DNA of 64,000 nucleotides from JBCCGR01 sp039029195 (GTDB lineage Bacteria > Pseudomonadota > Alphaproteobacteria > Rhizobiales > Rhizobiaceae). This document shows, piece after piece, positions 33,830-42,638 of the stretch. The stretch spans positions 1 through 64,000 of the forward strand of contig JBCCGR010000020.1 in NCBI GenBank assembly GCA_039029195.1, written 5' to 3'. Positions within the stretch are counted from its first letter, which is position 1. Each line of letters begins with the position of its first letter. The position numbers were made by a program, and so were the translations under genes. The notes beneath the pieces were generated by a model, which saw only the letters and a list, made by a program, of their open reading frames with translations, was not told the DNA's origin and ran no database searches.

Positions 33830-35233
33830 TCAGTCCCGAGGCGTCACAGGTTCAAGCGCCGGACTGGCTGCGGCCAATATCTCACCCGCCTCCAGCAACA
33901 AGTCTTCCCGGTATTGAGCAGCGAGCAATTGCACACCCATTGGCGTGCGGTTCTGGTCAACTGTGGTGGTGACCGCCAGCCCCGGCAGTCCCATGAAGGG
34001 CGGTGCGATCTGAAGTAGTTGCGCTTCCATGACCCGGTCAAATGCCTGTGGTGATTCCAAATCAAGCAGATCGGGAAACGGTGGCTCGGAAGAGACCGGG
34101 CAAAGAACCAGCGGCCAGGACTGAAAAAAGAGGTTCCACCCCCGTGCCAGACGAACACGCGCCTGCAGAGCATCGAGCAGATCCTCAAGTGACCCTGGCG
34201 GGCAAAGCCGCGACATCTGCTCGTAAACGAAGATGGCATCGGGATCGCCTTCCTTATCGATCATCGCAGCAGCTGAGCGTCTGAATTCGGCAAGCCACAA
34301 CACGGCTTGCCAACGGGCAGCTTCCCGCACTGACGGCAGTTCTACCTCGTCGACAGTCCAACACGCATCTTTGAGGACCTTGGCAGCGCGCTCAACGGTG
34401 GAAACGACACTCGAATCCACCTTCCATCCTTCCGGCGCGATACAAATCGCTACCTTTCGCTCAGCTGGTTTTGGCAATTCAAGTGGCACAGGCGCTTGCC
34501 AGGGATCACTGGGATCAGCCTGCGCCATCGCTTCTAATCCAAGGCGGATATCGGCTATCGACCGAGCCATTGGCCCCGAAACGGCCATGAGCTGAGCCCC
34601 AATGTGTCTGTCCGGACTGGAGAGGTTAACTGCAGGCACGCGCCCGAGGCTGGGCCGCAGCCCATGCAGACCGCATGCATAGGCGGGATAGCGCACTGAT
34701 CCGGCAATGTCCGTCCCATGACCAATTGCCCCAATTCCTGCCGCTGTTGCAGCCGCACCGCCACCGGAAGAACCGCCCGGCGTAAGCGCCGTGTTGTGTG
34801 GGTTGCGTGTATGACCATGCAACTGATTGCGCGTGAACCAGTGCAGGCTAAACGCCGGGGTGTTGGTGCGGCCCACCACCGCGGCACCGGCCTTCTTCAG
34901 ATTTGCAACGACAGGATTGTCCGTCGTCGCAACTAAATCCTGTTGCAGTTTCAGCCCATTCGTTGTTGCAAATCCGGCTTGATCCACATTGACTTTGGTC
35001 GTGACTGGAACCCCAGCCAGCGGTCCAACTACCTCACCTTTTGCAATGGCCGCGTCCACATTCGCAGCCGCCTCCAACGCCTGATCCGGCATGAATTGGA
35101 CAACTGCATTGATCGACGGGTTGACCGCATCCAGCCGATCCAAAACAGATCGGGTGACCTCCAGCGCGCTGAAGCTACCTTCGCGAACGCCGCGCGCAAC
35201 TTCGACAGCCTCAAGTCTCCAGAATTCCTGCAT
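33830..35233 (-). CDS. Amidase (amidase signature family)
   Basis: A 467-residue amidohydrolase with the Ser-cisSer-Lys triad: Lys80 in VPVTTKVNVD, Ser155/156 in PGGSSGGGA and the nucleophile Ser179 in GTDIAGSVRYPA. The usual GTDIGGSIR is slightly altered. It would hydrolyse a carboxamide to acid and ammonia. It lacks GatA-specific context (no gatB or gatC nearby). It diverges from the HpcH/HpaI aldolase around a palindrome at 35317-35338, which suggests shared control and possibly a shared pathway. Confidence 0.92.
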   Translation of the reverse strand: MQEFWRLEAVEVARGVREGSFSALEVTRSVLDRLDAVNPSINAVVQFMPDQALEAAANVDAAIAKGEVVGPLAGVPVTTKVNVDQAGFATTNGLKLQQDLVATTDNPVVANLKKAGAAVVGRTNTPAFSLHWFTRNQLHGHTRNPHNTALTPGGSSGGGAAATAAGIGAIGHGTDIAGSVRYPAYACGLHGLRPSLGRVPAVNLSSPDRHIGAQLMAVSGPMARSIADIRLGLEAMAQADPSDPWQAPVPLELPKPAERKVAICIAPEGWKVDSSVVSTVERAAKVLKDACWTVDEVELPSVREAARWQAVLWLAEFRRSAAAMIDKEGDPDAIFVYEQMSRLCPPGSLEDLLDALQARVRLARGWNLFFQSWPLVLCPVSSEPPFPDLLDLESPQAFDRVMEAQLLQIAPPFMGLPGLAVTTTVDQNRTPMGVQLLAAQYREDLLLEAGEILAAASPALEPVTPRD

Positions 35234-35316
35234 GTTGATCGCCTGCCAGTTTGGGTTTGCAACGAAGGTCGCCCGTTACCCCGTACTGGTCAAGCGTCGC
35301 AGATGAGAAGCGCCAG

Positions 35317-35338
35317 TTGTCGTTTTGCGCAACGACAA
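35317..35338. promoter_or_regulatory. Perfect palindrome in divergent amidase/aldolase promoter region
   Basis: TTGTCGTT-N6-AACGACAA (spacer TTGCGC) is a perfect 8-6-8 inverted repeat, 84 bp from the amidase start and 72 bp from the aldolase start. The position suits an operator controlling both genes. The regulator is not encoded next to it. Confidence 0.65.
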
Positions 35339-35409
35339 TATCCAGGTGCACTCTGCCAGATCTTAAGGCAATCTCGCTGAACAACATCACCTAACGGTTT
35401 GGAACCACA

Positions 35410-36222
35410 ATGATTGAAAACAGCATCAAGACTTTATGGTCGAAAGGAAAGCCAGTTCTGAACGGCTGGCTTTCGATTCCGAGCGGGTTCTCAGCGGAAA
35501 TCGTGGCCTCGCAAGGCTATGACAGCGTGACAATTGATATGCAGCACGGCATGATCGAGTTCGGCGATTGTCTCACCATGCTGCAGGCGATGGCCGCAAG
35601 TCGAACGACCCCGCTCGTGCGCGTGCCCTGGCTGGAACCCGGCATCGTGATGAAGGTGCTCGATGCTGGCGCTTATGGTGTCATCTGTCCGATGGTCAAC
35701 ACGCGGGAACAGGCCGAGCGACTAGTTTCCTATTTGCGCTATCCGCCGGACGGAAACCGCAGTTTTGGACCAACCCGGGCGCTGTTTTCTGCCGGAAGTG
35801 ACTATGCAAGTGCCGCCAATTCCCAGGTGATCTGTCTTGCGATGATCGAAACCGCCGAGGCTATGGAGAACCTGGATGAGATCGTCGCAACACCGGGCCT
35901 GGATGGCGTCTATATTGGACCTGCTGACCTCACTTTGGGTGTCACGAACGGTCGGTTGCCACCTGGCTTTGATCGTCAGGAAGACGAGATGATCGAAACC
36001 ATCAAGCGCATATTGTCCGCTGCTCATGGGGCAGGCATACGCGCGGTTCTGCACTGCGGCTCTCCCGACTATGCGGCCCGGGCGCTTGGCTGGGGATTTG
36101 ACATGGTCACATTGTTGAACGACGCGCGCATGCTCTCCAACGCCGCACAGCAAAGCGTGTCGAAAACGAGAGAACTGTTGGGAAATGCTAACGCTCAAGG
36201 CGGAGGCGATACAGGATACTGA
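35410..36222 (+). CDS. HpcH/HpaI-family aldolase
   Basis: A 270-residue class II pyruvate-dependent aldolase. Typical segments are GWLSIPSGFSAEIVASQGYDSVTIDMQHG (catalytic His and the start of the barrel), VRVPWLEPGIVMKVLDAGAYGVICPMV, MIETAEAMEN (metal-binding Glu) and GPADLTLG (metal-binding Asp region). It would cleave a 4-hydroxy-2-oxoacid to pyruvate and an aldehyde. HpaI itself acts on 4-hydroxy-2-oxoheptanedioate; no other hpa genes are present, so the substrate is open. It diverges from the amidase. Confidence 0.9.
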   Translation: MIENSIKTLWSKGKPVLNGWLSIPSGFSAEIVASQGYDSVTIDMQHGMIEFGDCLTMLQAMAASRTTPLVRVPWLEPGIVMKVLDAGAYGVICPMVNTREQAERLVSYLRYPPDGNRSFGPTRALFSAGSDYASAANSQVICLAMIETAEAMENLDEIVATPGLDGVYIGPADLTLGVTNGRLPPGFDRQEDEMIETIKRILSAAHGAGIRAVLHCGSPDYAARALGWGFDMVTLLNDARMLSNAAQQSVSKTRELLGNANAQGGGDTGY

Positions 36223-36256
36223 CTTGATTGGGTGAGCCGGGGGCGATTGCTGCCGC

Positions 36257-36712
36257 TCACTCGTAATCTTCGGCTATATCTTCGGCCCACAATTCGGGCT
36301 TCTCCTTGATGAAGCGATCCATCAAAGCGATGCATTCCGCATCATTGACAACAATCACGTCCACACCCCGCTCGCGAAGAAAATCCTCGTTTCCGCCAAA
36401 GTTGACATTTTCGCCAACAACCACACGCGGAATTTCAAATTGAACAATCGTGCCCGAGCACATCATGCAGGGTGATAGCGACGTGTAGAGGGTCATGGAT
36501 TTGTAGCTCTTCTGGCGACCTGCCTTTCGCAGACAGTCCATTTCCCCATGGGCGATGGGGTCACCACCTTGCACACGTTGATTGCGGCCTTGTGCAATCA
36601 AGCGATCACCTTCTGCCAGCACCGAACCTATCGGGCAGCCGCCCTCATCAAAGCCAGCCTTTGCCTCTTCATAGGCGATACGCAGGAACTGTCGGTCTGT
36701 TTCGGTGAGCAC
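36257..36712 (-). CDS. Cytosine deaminase of the yeast Fcy1 type
   Basis: A 151-residue zinc-dependent deaminase of the CDA fold. Zinc ligands His55 (AHGEMDC), Cys82 and Cys85 (PCMMC) and the proton shuttle Glu57 are present. The C-terminal half (IPRVVVGENVNFGGNEDFL, VIVVNDAEC, WAEDI) closely follows Saccharomyces Fcy1, including the ENVNF loop and the terminal W-x-EDI. This points to cytosine (or a related pyrimidine) rather than tRNA adenosine (TadA) as substrate. Bacterial CodA is an unrelated amidohydrolase. The GTG start follows AAGGAG. It lies 53 bp downstream of pcaJ in the same direction. Confidence 0.85.
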   Translation of the reverse strand: MLTETDRQFLRIAYEEAKAGFDEGGCPIGSVLAEGDRLIAQGRNQRVQGGDPIAHGEMDCLRKAGRQKSYKSMTLYTSLSPCMMCSGTIVQFEIPRVVVGENVNFGGNEDFLRERGVDVIVVNDAECIALMDRFIKEKPELWAEDIAEDYE

Positions 36713-36765
36713 TCATTTGCTCCTTCAAAGATTGATATCTGTCAGTGACGCGCCGAAATCTCGGC

Positions 36766-37452
36766 TTAGACATCGGGCACCACAAGATCGCCGACGCCAT
36801 CTTCGATATGCAACTCGGCGCCTGTTACCGCCTGAAGCTCATCAACTGAAAGTGCGGACAATTTTTCGCGCAGCACAAAGCGCTCATCCACCACATCAAC
36901 CACTGCAAGTGAAGTGTAAACACGTGTCACACATCCCACACCGGTGAGCGGCAGAGAACAGGCATCCACGAGCTTCGGGTCGCCCTTTTTTGTGACGTGG
37001 TCGGTCACCACCGCAATCCGCTTGGCGCCATGAACCAGATCCATCGCACCGCCAACAGCCGGAACACCGCCTCGGCCCGTCGACCAGTTTGCAAGATCAC
37101 CATTTTGCGCCACCTGATAGGCACCAAGCACCGCAAGATCGAGGTGACCGCCCCTGACCATGGCGAAGCTGTCCGCATGATGAAAAAACGAAGCACCGGG
37201 ATTGAGCGTCACCGCCTTTTTTCCGGCGTTGATGAGATCCCAATCCTCCTCCCCTTCGGGCGGTGCCTTTCCAAATCCCAGAATGCCGTTCTCCGTGTGA
37301 TAGATCACGTCCCGCCCTTCGGGCTGGAATTTGGCAATCATCTCGGGAAAACCAATGCCGAGATTCACATAGGAACCGTCTTCGATATCCTGGGCGGCGC
37401 GCCAAGCAATCTGTGCGTTGGACAGTTTGATATCGTTGAGTTGCTCGCTCAT
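36766..37452 (-). CDS. pcaJ: 3-oxoadipate CoA-transferase subunit B
   Basis: A 228-residue beta subunit of a class I CoA-transferase that activates 3-oxoadipate with succinyl-CoA. The catalytic glutamate lies in YHTENGILGFG, and the glycine-rich loop is NLGIGFPEM. Its start overlaps the pcaI stop by four bases. With pcaHG directly upstream, the 3-oxoadipate assignment is favoured over acetoacetate (ScoB/AtoA). Confidence 0.92.
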   Translation of the reverse strand: MSEQLNDIKLSNAQIAWRAAQDIEDGSYVNLGIGFPEMIAKFQPEGRDVIYHTENGILGFGKAPPEGEEDWDLINAGKKAVTLNPGASFFHHADSFAMVRGGHLDLAVLGAYQVAQNGDLANWSTGRGGVPAVGGAMDLVHGAKRIAVVTDHVTKKGDPKLVDACSLPLTGVGCVTRVYTSLAVVDVVDERFVLREKLSALSVDELQAVTGAELHIEDGVGDLVVPDV

Positions 37453-38171
37453 ACCGAAACCTCCGGATAGCGGGCGCCCTGCCGGTTAAGGTCTTCCTCC
37501 TGCACGGCATCCGCCACCTCGACCACCCGATTGACAAACAATCCCGGCGTCACGACCATCTCGGGATCAATCTCCCCCACCGGCACAATCCTGGACACTT
37601 GAGCCACAGTTGTGTCCGCAGCTGTTGCCATCACGGGATTGAAATTTCGCCCGGCCATTCGATAGGTGAGATTGCCGAGTGCATCACCACAATCCGCCTT
37701 GATCAGTGCAACATCCGCCTTCAGCCAGCGTTCCTGCACATAGTGTTTGCCTTCAAATTCTTCCACCGGCTTGCCCTCGGCAACCTCCGTTCCGTAGCTG
37801 GTGGGCGTGTAAAAGGCGGGGATACCGGCTCCACCAGCGCGAATTCGCTCAGCAAGCGTTCCCTGCGGCACCAGTTCCAGTTCAATGCCGCCGGCAAGGT
37901 AAAGCTCGGTGAAAGCGCGAGGGTCAACAGATCGCGGAAAAGAACAGACCATCTTGGCGACCATGCCCTGCTCAATCATGGCGGCAATTCCGACATGGCC
38001 GTTGCCGGCATTGTTGTTGATGACAGTGAGCCCTTTTGGGCCATGGTCAATGAGCGCATGAACCAGTTCGATCGGCGCACCGGAGCCGCCGAAACCGCCG
38101 ATCATAACCGACGCCCCATCTTCAATCCCCGCAACAGCGTCTGCGAGATTGCTCACCGTCTTATCAATCAT
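37449..38171 (-). CDS. pcaI: 3-oxoadipate CoA-transferase subunit A
   Basis: A 240-residue alpha subunit with MIGGFGGSGAPIELVHAL and NNNAGNGHVGI near the N-terminus. The ATG at 38171 is preceded by GAGGATTC; the frame remains open further upstream into pcaG without a sensible start. It pairs with pcaJ to form the transferase and follows pcaG by 28 bp. It acts on the last steps of the beta-ketoadipate pathway; the thiolase pcaF and the middle enzymes pcaBCD are not in the window. Confidence 0.92.
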   Translation of the reverse strand: MIDKTVSNLADAVAGIEDGASVMIGGFGGSGAPIELVHALIDHGPKGLTVINNNAGNGHVGIAAMIEQGMVAKMVCSFPRSVDPRAFTELYLAGGIELELVPQGTLAERIRAGGAGIPAFYTPTSYGTEVAEGKPVEEFEGKHYVQERWLKADVALIKADCGDALGNLTYRMAGRNFNPVMATAADTTVAQVSRIVPVGEIDPEMVVTPGLFVNRVVEVADAVQEEDLNRQGARYPEVSV

Positions 38172-38199
38172 CGAATCCTCAATAGCAGTCGGTTGCGAC

Positions 38200-38871
38200 C
38201 TAAAGGTCGAAAAACACCGTTTCCCGTTCACCCTGCATGTGAACATCGAAGCGGTATCGGTTTGGACCCGTTTCTTCCGCAACCAACGTCGTGCGGCGCT
38301 CCTGCGGCACCTGTCGCATCACCAGATCATCATCATGTTGATCGCCTGGAAAATAGAGCCGCGTGATACAATGGTTGAGAAGCCCCCGCATGGTGACAAT
38401 CACTGTCACGAAGGGTGCCTGTCCATCACCGGTTGCGCCAGGTTTGACAGTGTGAAACCGGAAATGGGTATCGCCGCCTTTGGCAGCAAGTCCACCGGCA
38501 CCCGTGCCGCAGCGACCAAATCCTGTGAAACCGTCATTTCGAGGAGCGGAGGCATAGTTCCCGGCGCTATCCGCCTGCACGATTTCCACTATGGCATCAT
38601 GAACCGGGACGCCCGCCCCATCGAACACCTGACCTTCGATCAGAATTTGCGTTTCGTCACTTTCACTCGGCAGCAATGAGGTGGCGTGAATTTCCTTGTG
38701 GGCGTATCCGTAAGGTCCCGGCGTCAGCCCGTAGGCAAAAAACGGACCCACGGTTTGACTTGGCGTAGGGCCGACTGAAGACGGTTGTCCGACGGCATCT
38801 TTATATTTGTAGCGATGTTCGCCACCTCGATCACCGAGGTCCATGTCGCCGAAGCCCATCATATCAGCCAT
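38200..38871 (-). CDS. pcaG: Protocatechuate 3,4-dioxygenase alpha subunit
   Basis: A 223-residue alpha chain of the intradiol ring-cleavage dioxygenase. PTPSQTVGPFFAYGLTP near the N-terminus and the ending ERETVFFDL are hallmarks of PcaG. The subunit carries no complete iron site, as in the family. The ATG at 38871 overlaps the pcaH stop by eight bases. An N-terminal insertion (MADMMGFGDMDLGDRGGEHRY) makes it slightly longer than usual. Confidence 0.93.
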   Translation of the reverse strand: MADMMGFGDMDLGDRGGEHRYKYKDAVGQPSSVGPTPSQTVGPFFAYGLTPGPYGYAHKEIHATSLLPSESDETQILIEGQVFDGAGVPVHDAIVEIVQADSAGNYASAPRNDGFTGFGRCGTGAGGLAAKGGDTHFRFHTVKPGATGDGQAPFVTVIVTMRGLLNHCITRLYFPGDQHDDDLVMRQVPQERRTTLVAEETGPNRYRFDVHMQGERETVFFDL

Positions 38872-39583
38872 GATCGTGGCCCTCCTCAAACGGTGTGGCA
38901 AAGGCACCGGAAACCACAATGTCGAACTTATAGCAGTGCGCCCATTCGGGAACCGTGTCTTCCATCGAAAACCGGCTGATCAGCCTGTTGCGTACCGCAG
39001 CATCTGCGGTCGAATTGAAAATGGGATCGTATGGCAAAGTCGGATCGCCGGGAAAATACATCTGCGTGATCAGACGCTGTGCCAATCCGGCACCAAATAT
39101 TGAAAAATGAATGTGGGCTGGCCGCCATGCGTTGCGATGATTGCCCCAGGGATATGAGCCCGGCTTGATCGTGACAAAACGATAGCTTCCATCGGCAGCA
39201 GTGATCGCCCGCCCGGCACCCAAAAAATTCGGATCAAGCGGAGCAGGATGAATTTCTTCCCGGTGAATGTATCGCCCGGCCGCATTGGCTTGCCAAATCT
39301 CAACCAGCGCTCCAGGAACCGCGCGCCCTGCGTCATCGAGAATTTTGCCTTCGACAATGATGCGCTCACCGATGGGTTCGCCATTGACGCGGCCGTTCGA
39401 AGTGAGGTCGGCTTCCGCCTCCGCGAGCGTCGGCCATACCGGTGTCAGTGCAACAGACTGATCCCAGCCACTTTCGAGACGGATCGGCGCTTGTTTTGGG
39501 GCCCGTAGCTCGGTCGACCGATAGTCTTCGAAATCGGTGCGTGGCATGGAGCTCCAGTCTCGCCCCTCTTTCAGCTCACGCAT
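38864..39583 (-). CDS. pcaH: Protocatechuate 3,4-dioxygenase beta subunit
   Basis: A 239-residue catalytic subunit that cleaves protocatechuate to 3-carboxy-cis,cis-muconate using non-heme Fe(III). The four iron ligands can be placed: Tyr105 (GRYIH), Tyr144 (PGSYPWGN), His157 and His159 (PAHIHFS). AAGGAGG precedes the ATG, which overlaps the SDR stop by eight bases. It forms the (alpha-beta) protomer with PcaG. Confidence 0.95.
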   Translation of the reverse strand: MRELKEGRDWSSMPRTDFEDYRSTELRAPKQAPIRLESGWDQSVALTPVWPTLAEAEADLTSNGRVNGEPIGERIIVEGKILDDAGRAVPGALVEIWQANAAGRYIHREEIHPAPLDPNFLGAGRAITAADGSYRFVTIKPGSYPWGNHRNAWRPAHIHFSIFGAGLAQRLITQMYFPGDPTLPYDPIFNSTADAAVRNRLISRFSMEDTVPEWAHCYKFDIVVSGAFATPFEEGHDHG

Positions 39584-40361
39584 TCTGCGCCTCCTTCAAC
39601 CCCAGCATCTCGGTCACGGCAAGTGCCGTCATGCCGCCATCAATTGTGATGTCCTGTCCCTTGATCCAGTGGCTTTCAGGACCAGCCAGAAAACAGATGA
39701 GATCAGCGACTTCGTCAGCCGTTCCGGCACGGCCCACCTGTTCTATGGCCTTGTCCACGCGCGCACCAAACGCCGATTTGAAATCATCAAGAATACCGGT
39801 CGAAACCGCAGCCGGACTAACGGAATTGGCGCGCAGGTTCCTTTTCAGCAACGCTTCGCATTGGGCAATTGTGTGCACGATCACGGCTTCCTTGGAGAGG
39901 TTGTACGCGCGAATATGATCGATACCGTGCCCCGAAATGAAATCTGCCAGCGCACTCGTGTCCCTAAGCGCCATCAGCGCTTTCACCTGATCAATATTGT
40001 CCCGCCACATCGAGCCGGCTCGCGATGCGGTATTCACGATGGCACCACCGGGGGACAATTTGTCGACCATGGCATCCGTGAACTGCCGCAATCCAAAATA
40101 GTTCACCCGCAAGACAAGTTCGGTGAGTCCTTCCCGCGGCGGAAGGCCAGCATTGTTGATCAGCGCATCAAATAATCCATCGGCACGACCGGCTGCGTCG
40201 GAGATCGAAGCATTATCGCCCAGGTCAATTTTGATCCACTCATCCACATTGGCCTGTGGTTCGTTGAGATCAAACGCAACGACTGTGGCGCATTGCGCCT
40301 TGAGCTTTGCAGCCACCGACGCCCCGATGCCTGTAGCTCCTCCCGTCAGTGCAACGCGCAT
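39576..40361 (-). CDS. Short-chain dehydrogenase/reductase (3-alpha-HSD/carbonyl reductase-like)
   Basis: A 261-residue NAD(P)-dependent oxidoreductase. The glycine motif TGGATGIG (6-13), NNAG (69-72), Ser113 and the catalytic Tyr153-x3-Lys157 (AYNLSK) are present; Asp31 after the second strand favours NAD. The long insertion between the catalytic Ser and Tyr (SRAGSMWRDNIDQVKAL...) resembles Comamonas 3-alpha-hydroxysteroid dehydrogenase. It overlaps pcaH, so it is probably part of the same aromatic pathway, perhaps oxidising a hydroxylated precursor that feeds protocatechuate. Confidence 0.88.
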   Translation of the reverse strand: MRVALTGGATGIGASVAAKLKAQCATVVAFDLNEPQANVDEWIKIDLGDNASISDAAGRADGLFDALINNAGLPPREGLTELVLRVNYFGLRQFTDAMVDKLSPGGAIVNTASRAGSMWRDNIDQVKALMALRDTSALADFISGHGIDHIRAYNLSKEAVIVHTIAQCEALLKRNLRANSVSPAAVSTGILDDFKSAFGARVDKAIEQVGRAGTADEVADLICFLAGPESHWIKGQDITIDGGMTALAVTEMLGLKEAQNA

Positions 40362-40493
40362 TCACGATCTCCACCAATTCCAATCGTAAACTTGTAAAGC
40401 ACCTCTTCGAACGAACGGCAACAATGAACGTTTTGCCGACAACTCATCACACCTGTTCGCCGCGCACATCGGAGAGTTTTTCAGATAGGCTAG

Positions 40494-41738
40494 TCAGGAT
40501 CGAAGCCGTTTGGCCTCCCAAAGATAGGTGTTGCGGGCGGTCGCGTTGAGCTCGTCTTCTGCGAGAGCTTCAAGCGTCTCGGCCTTTAGATCAGCGACAT
40601 CCTCTCCAAGTGCCAAAAGATGATCGAGAAGTTCCAGCCGCCATTGCAGATCGCCCTCCACGATCGCGGCTTTCTTCAACGCATCGATGCCGCCGCTCAG
40701 TTTCGCCATGTGATTGGCTCCGGCCCGTGTCGATAGCGTCCCCAGATTGGTGGGGTTGCCGTCATACCAACCCAGCGTGCCGGATGCGAAAGCCCGCGCT
40801 GACCAGCCAATTTTACCATAGAATTCCTTCAGCCTGGGCTTGTCTGCCAATGGTTCGGGAAGCGAGATTTCTGAAACAATGTCATCAAGCGACTGCCCGT
40901 CATCCATGCCGCTCGCCGTCTCCATCATGACATGCTGAATGGCGTCGCGGGTCGTGGTCAGCACTTCGTGTACATTTTCCGCTCCAAACACAGGCCGCGT
41001 GTGACCCGGAGAAAGCACCTCCGCACCGATCTCGCTCAATGCGGAAAGCCCGTCTACCCAGGCAGCAAAATTGCGGTACGGCGTGCCACGAATTGCATAG
41101 AGATTTGGAAAGGCGTGGTACCAATTGTCTCCACAAAACAGAATGTTCTGCTTTGGCAGATAGACAACCATATGGTCTTCCGTTTCGCCGGGGATGAGCT
41201 TCAACTCGGCTTTCACTCCATCGAGATCAAGGTCGCAGTCCTGTTCGATTAAGTGCGTGGGCTCCAGAGATCCAGCCCCCAGCCCTTCCATCGGGCGGTC
41301 CCCCGGTCCGCAGCCAAGGCTGATGCGCTCCTGCGGCAACAAACCGATGCCAAACTGAGTCTGGGTCCGCCGTCCAAGCGCTTTGTTTGGCGCAATCACG
41401 GTCTCATCGGCGGCAATGAGGTCGGACTTGAACAAATGACAGGCATAGATCGGCACCGATCCATCGGAGAAAACCGACGCGCCCGAGATATGGTCGCGGT
41501 GCGAGTGCGTGTAGATGATCCTGCCAACAGGCTTTTCGCAGAGCTCCCGAAACGCTGAAAGAATGTTCTGCGCGGCTTTGGTTGATTCCGTTGCATCAAT
41601 GATCGTAACCGTCTCATGCCCTTCGATCATATGAACATTCGAAGCGGCGTACCCCACTGCCATCCAGATGCCCGGACCCAGTTCGACAATGTCTTTTGCG
41701 GTTTGGGCGCCATGCGCGATTAGATCTTGGTGCGGCAT
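40494..41738 (-). CDS. Alkylsulfatase-type metallo-beta-lactamase-fold hydrolase (short form)
   Basis: A 414-residue MBL-fold enzyme of the SdsA1/BDS1-like group. The metal motif is THSHRDH (His78, His80, Asp82, His83), with further ligands in PGETEDHM and SPGHTRP. The region after about residue 270 matches the alkylsulfatase dimerisation domain (KEFYGKIGWSARAFASGTLGWYDGNPTNL), but the C-terminal SCP2-like domain of SdsA1 is missing. There is no signal peptide. The ATG at 41738 is chosen; the frame opens 31 codons earlier. It probably starts the transcript that runs through the SDR into pcaHGIJ and is divergent from an AraC regulator. A sulfate ester or other ester substrate is inferred. Confidence 0.87.
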   Translation of the reverse strand: MPHQDLIAHGAQTAKDIVELGPGIWMAVGYAASNVHMIEGHETVTIIDATESTKAAQNILSAFRELCEKPVGRIIYTHSHRDHISGASVFSDGSVPIYACHLFKSDLIAADETVIAPNKALGRRTQTQFGIGLLPQERISLGCGPGDRPMEGLGAGSLEPTHLIEQDCDLDLDGVKAELKLIPGETEDHMVVYLPKQNILFCGDNWYHAFPNLYAIRGTPYRNFAAWVDGLSALSEIGAEVLSPGHTRPVFGAENVHEVLTTTRDAIQHVMMETASGMDDGQSLDDIVSEISLPEPLADKPRLKEFYGKIGWSARAFASGTLGWYDGNPTNLGTLSTRAGANHMAKLSGGIDALKKAAIVEGDLQWRLELLDHLLALGEDVADLKAETLEALAEDELNATARNTYLWEAKRLRS

Positions 41739-41873
41739 TGAGATCTCATTTGTTGTTTTGTGAACCAGACTACAATCTCCCGAATGTGACCAGACCCGCC
41801 GAAGGCGTACCCGATGCACGCTTTGAGGCACCGGTCTTGAATTTCTGAGATCAAAGACCGATTCTTAACTGCC

Positions 41874-42638
41874 ATGGGTGATCTCAACGCAGAACTGACC
41901 AACCTCCCTGCAGGCGGCGGCGAATTCAAGCTGGAACGTCTCACCATCGGCGTGTTTCGCAATGATCAGCCCACACATCGCTTTGCGCTTGGCGCGGACA
42001 AATCTGAAGCCGTTCCGCTGAAAGCCGATCAGGGCTGGATTCTGCCACCTGGTGCGACCGGAATATGTACCTACGACGCGCCGCTTGAAGTGATGATGGT
42101 GGAGGTCGCACCAAGGGTCTTGTCTGAAATTGGAATGGCTGATCCAGAAGCGGTTATCCCTGTCGTCGGGGACATTGACCCGCTGACATTCGAACTCGCT
42201 ATGTCGGCGGAGAGTTTCAACAAGGGTGGCACACTCTATCGCGAAACCATGCATCGGGCGCTGGCCCTGCAACTGGCAAACAGTCTCAGATTGCGGGACG
42301 AAAAACATCTGGCAATCGAGGATGTGCGACTGCGCCGGGTGGTGGACTATATCCATGATCATCTGGGCGATGATCTTACGCTCAAGTCCATGGCTGATCT
42401 TGCGGGCATGAGCGGATATCACTTCAGCCGCGCATTCAAATCTGCAACCGGCAAGAGTCCGCTGCAATATGTGATCGCTGAGCGCATTGCGCTCTCACAG
42501 GTCCTTCTGACCACAAGCGATTTGACCGTTGCCGAGATCTGTTTTCGAACCGGCTACAACGATCTTTCCCGCTTTGGGCAACACTTCAAGCGCATCACAG
42601 CCTCAACTCCTGCGGAGTATCGCAAGAACGCGGTCTGA
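41874..42638 (+). CDS. AraC-family transcriptional regulator
   Basis: A 254-residue regulator. The last ~100 residues form two helix-turn-helix motifs: LTLKSMADLAGMSGYHFSRAFKSATG and LTVAEICFRTGYNDLSRFGQHFKR, ending in TPAEYRK. The N-terminal part is an atypical cupin-like sensor domain. Its position divergent from the MBL-SDR-pca operon, with a 135-bp shared region, makes it the likely activator of that operon. It is unlike PcaQ (LysR type), the usual pca regulator in Hyphomicrobiales. Confidence 0.93.
   Translation: MGDLNAELTNLPAGGGEFKLERLTIGVFRNDQPTHRFALGADKSEAVPLKADQGWILPPGATGICTYDAPLEVMMVEVAPRVLSEIGMADPEAVIPVVGDIDPLTFELAMSAESFNKGGTLYRETMHRALALQLANSLRLRDEKHLAIEDVRLRRVVDYIHDHLGDDLTLKSMADLAGMSGYHFSRAFKSATGKSPLQYVIAERIALSQVLLTTSDLTVAEICFRTGYNDLSRFGQHFKRITASTPAEYRKNAV

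Noticed and set aside
39537..40175. Forward frame opposite the SDR gene
   Set aside because: The SDR motifs on the reverse strand are complete, so this is an antisense artefact.
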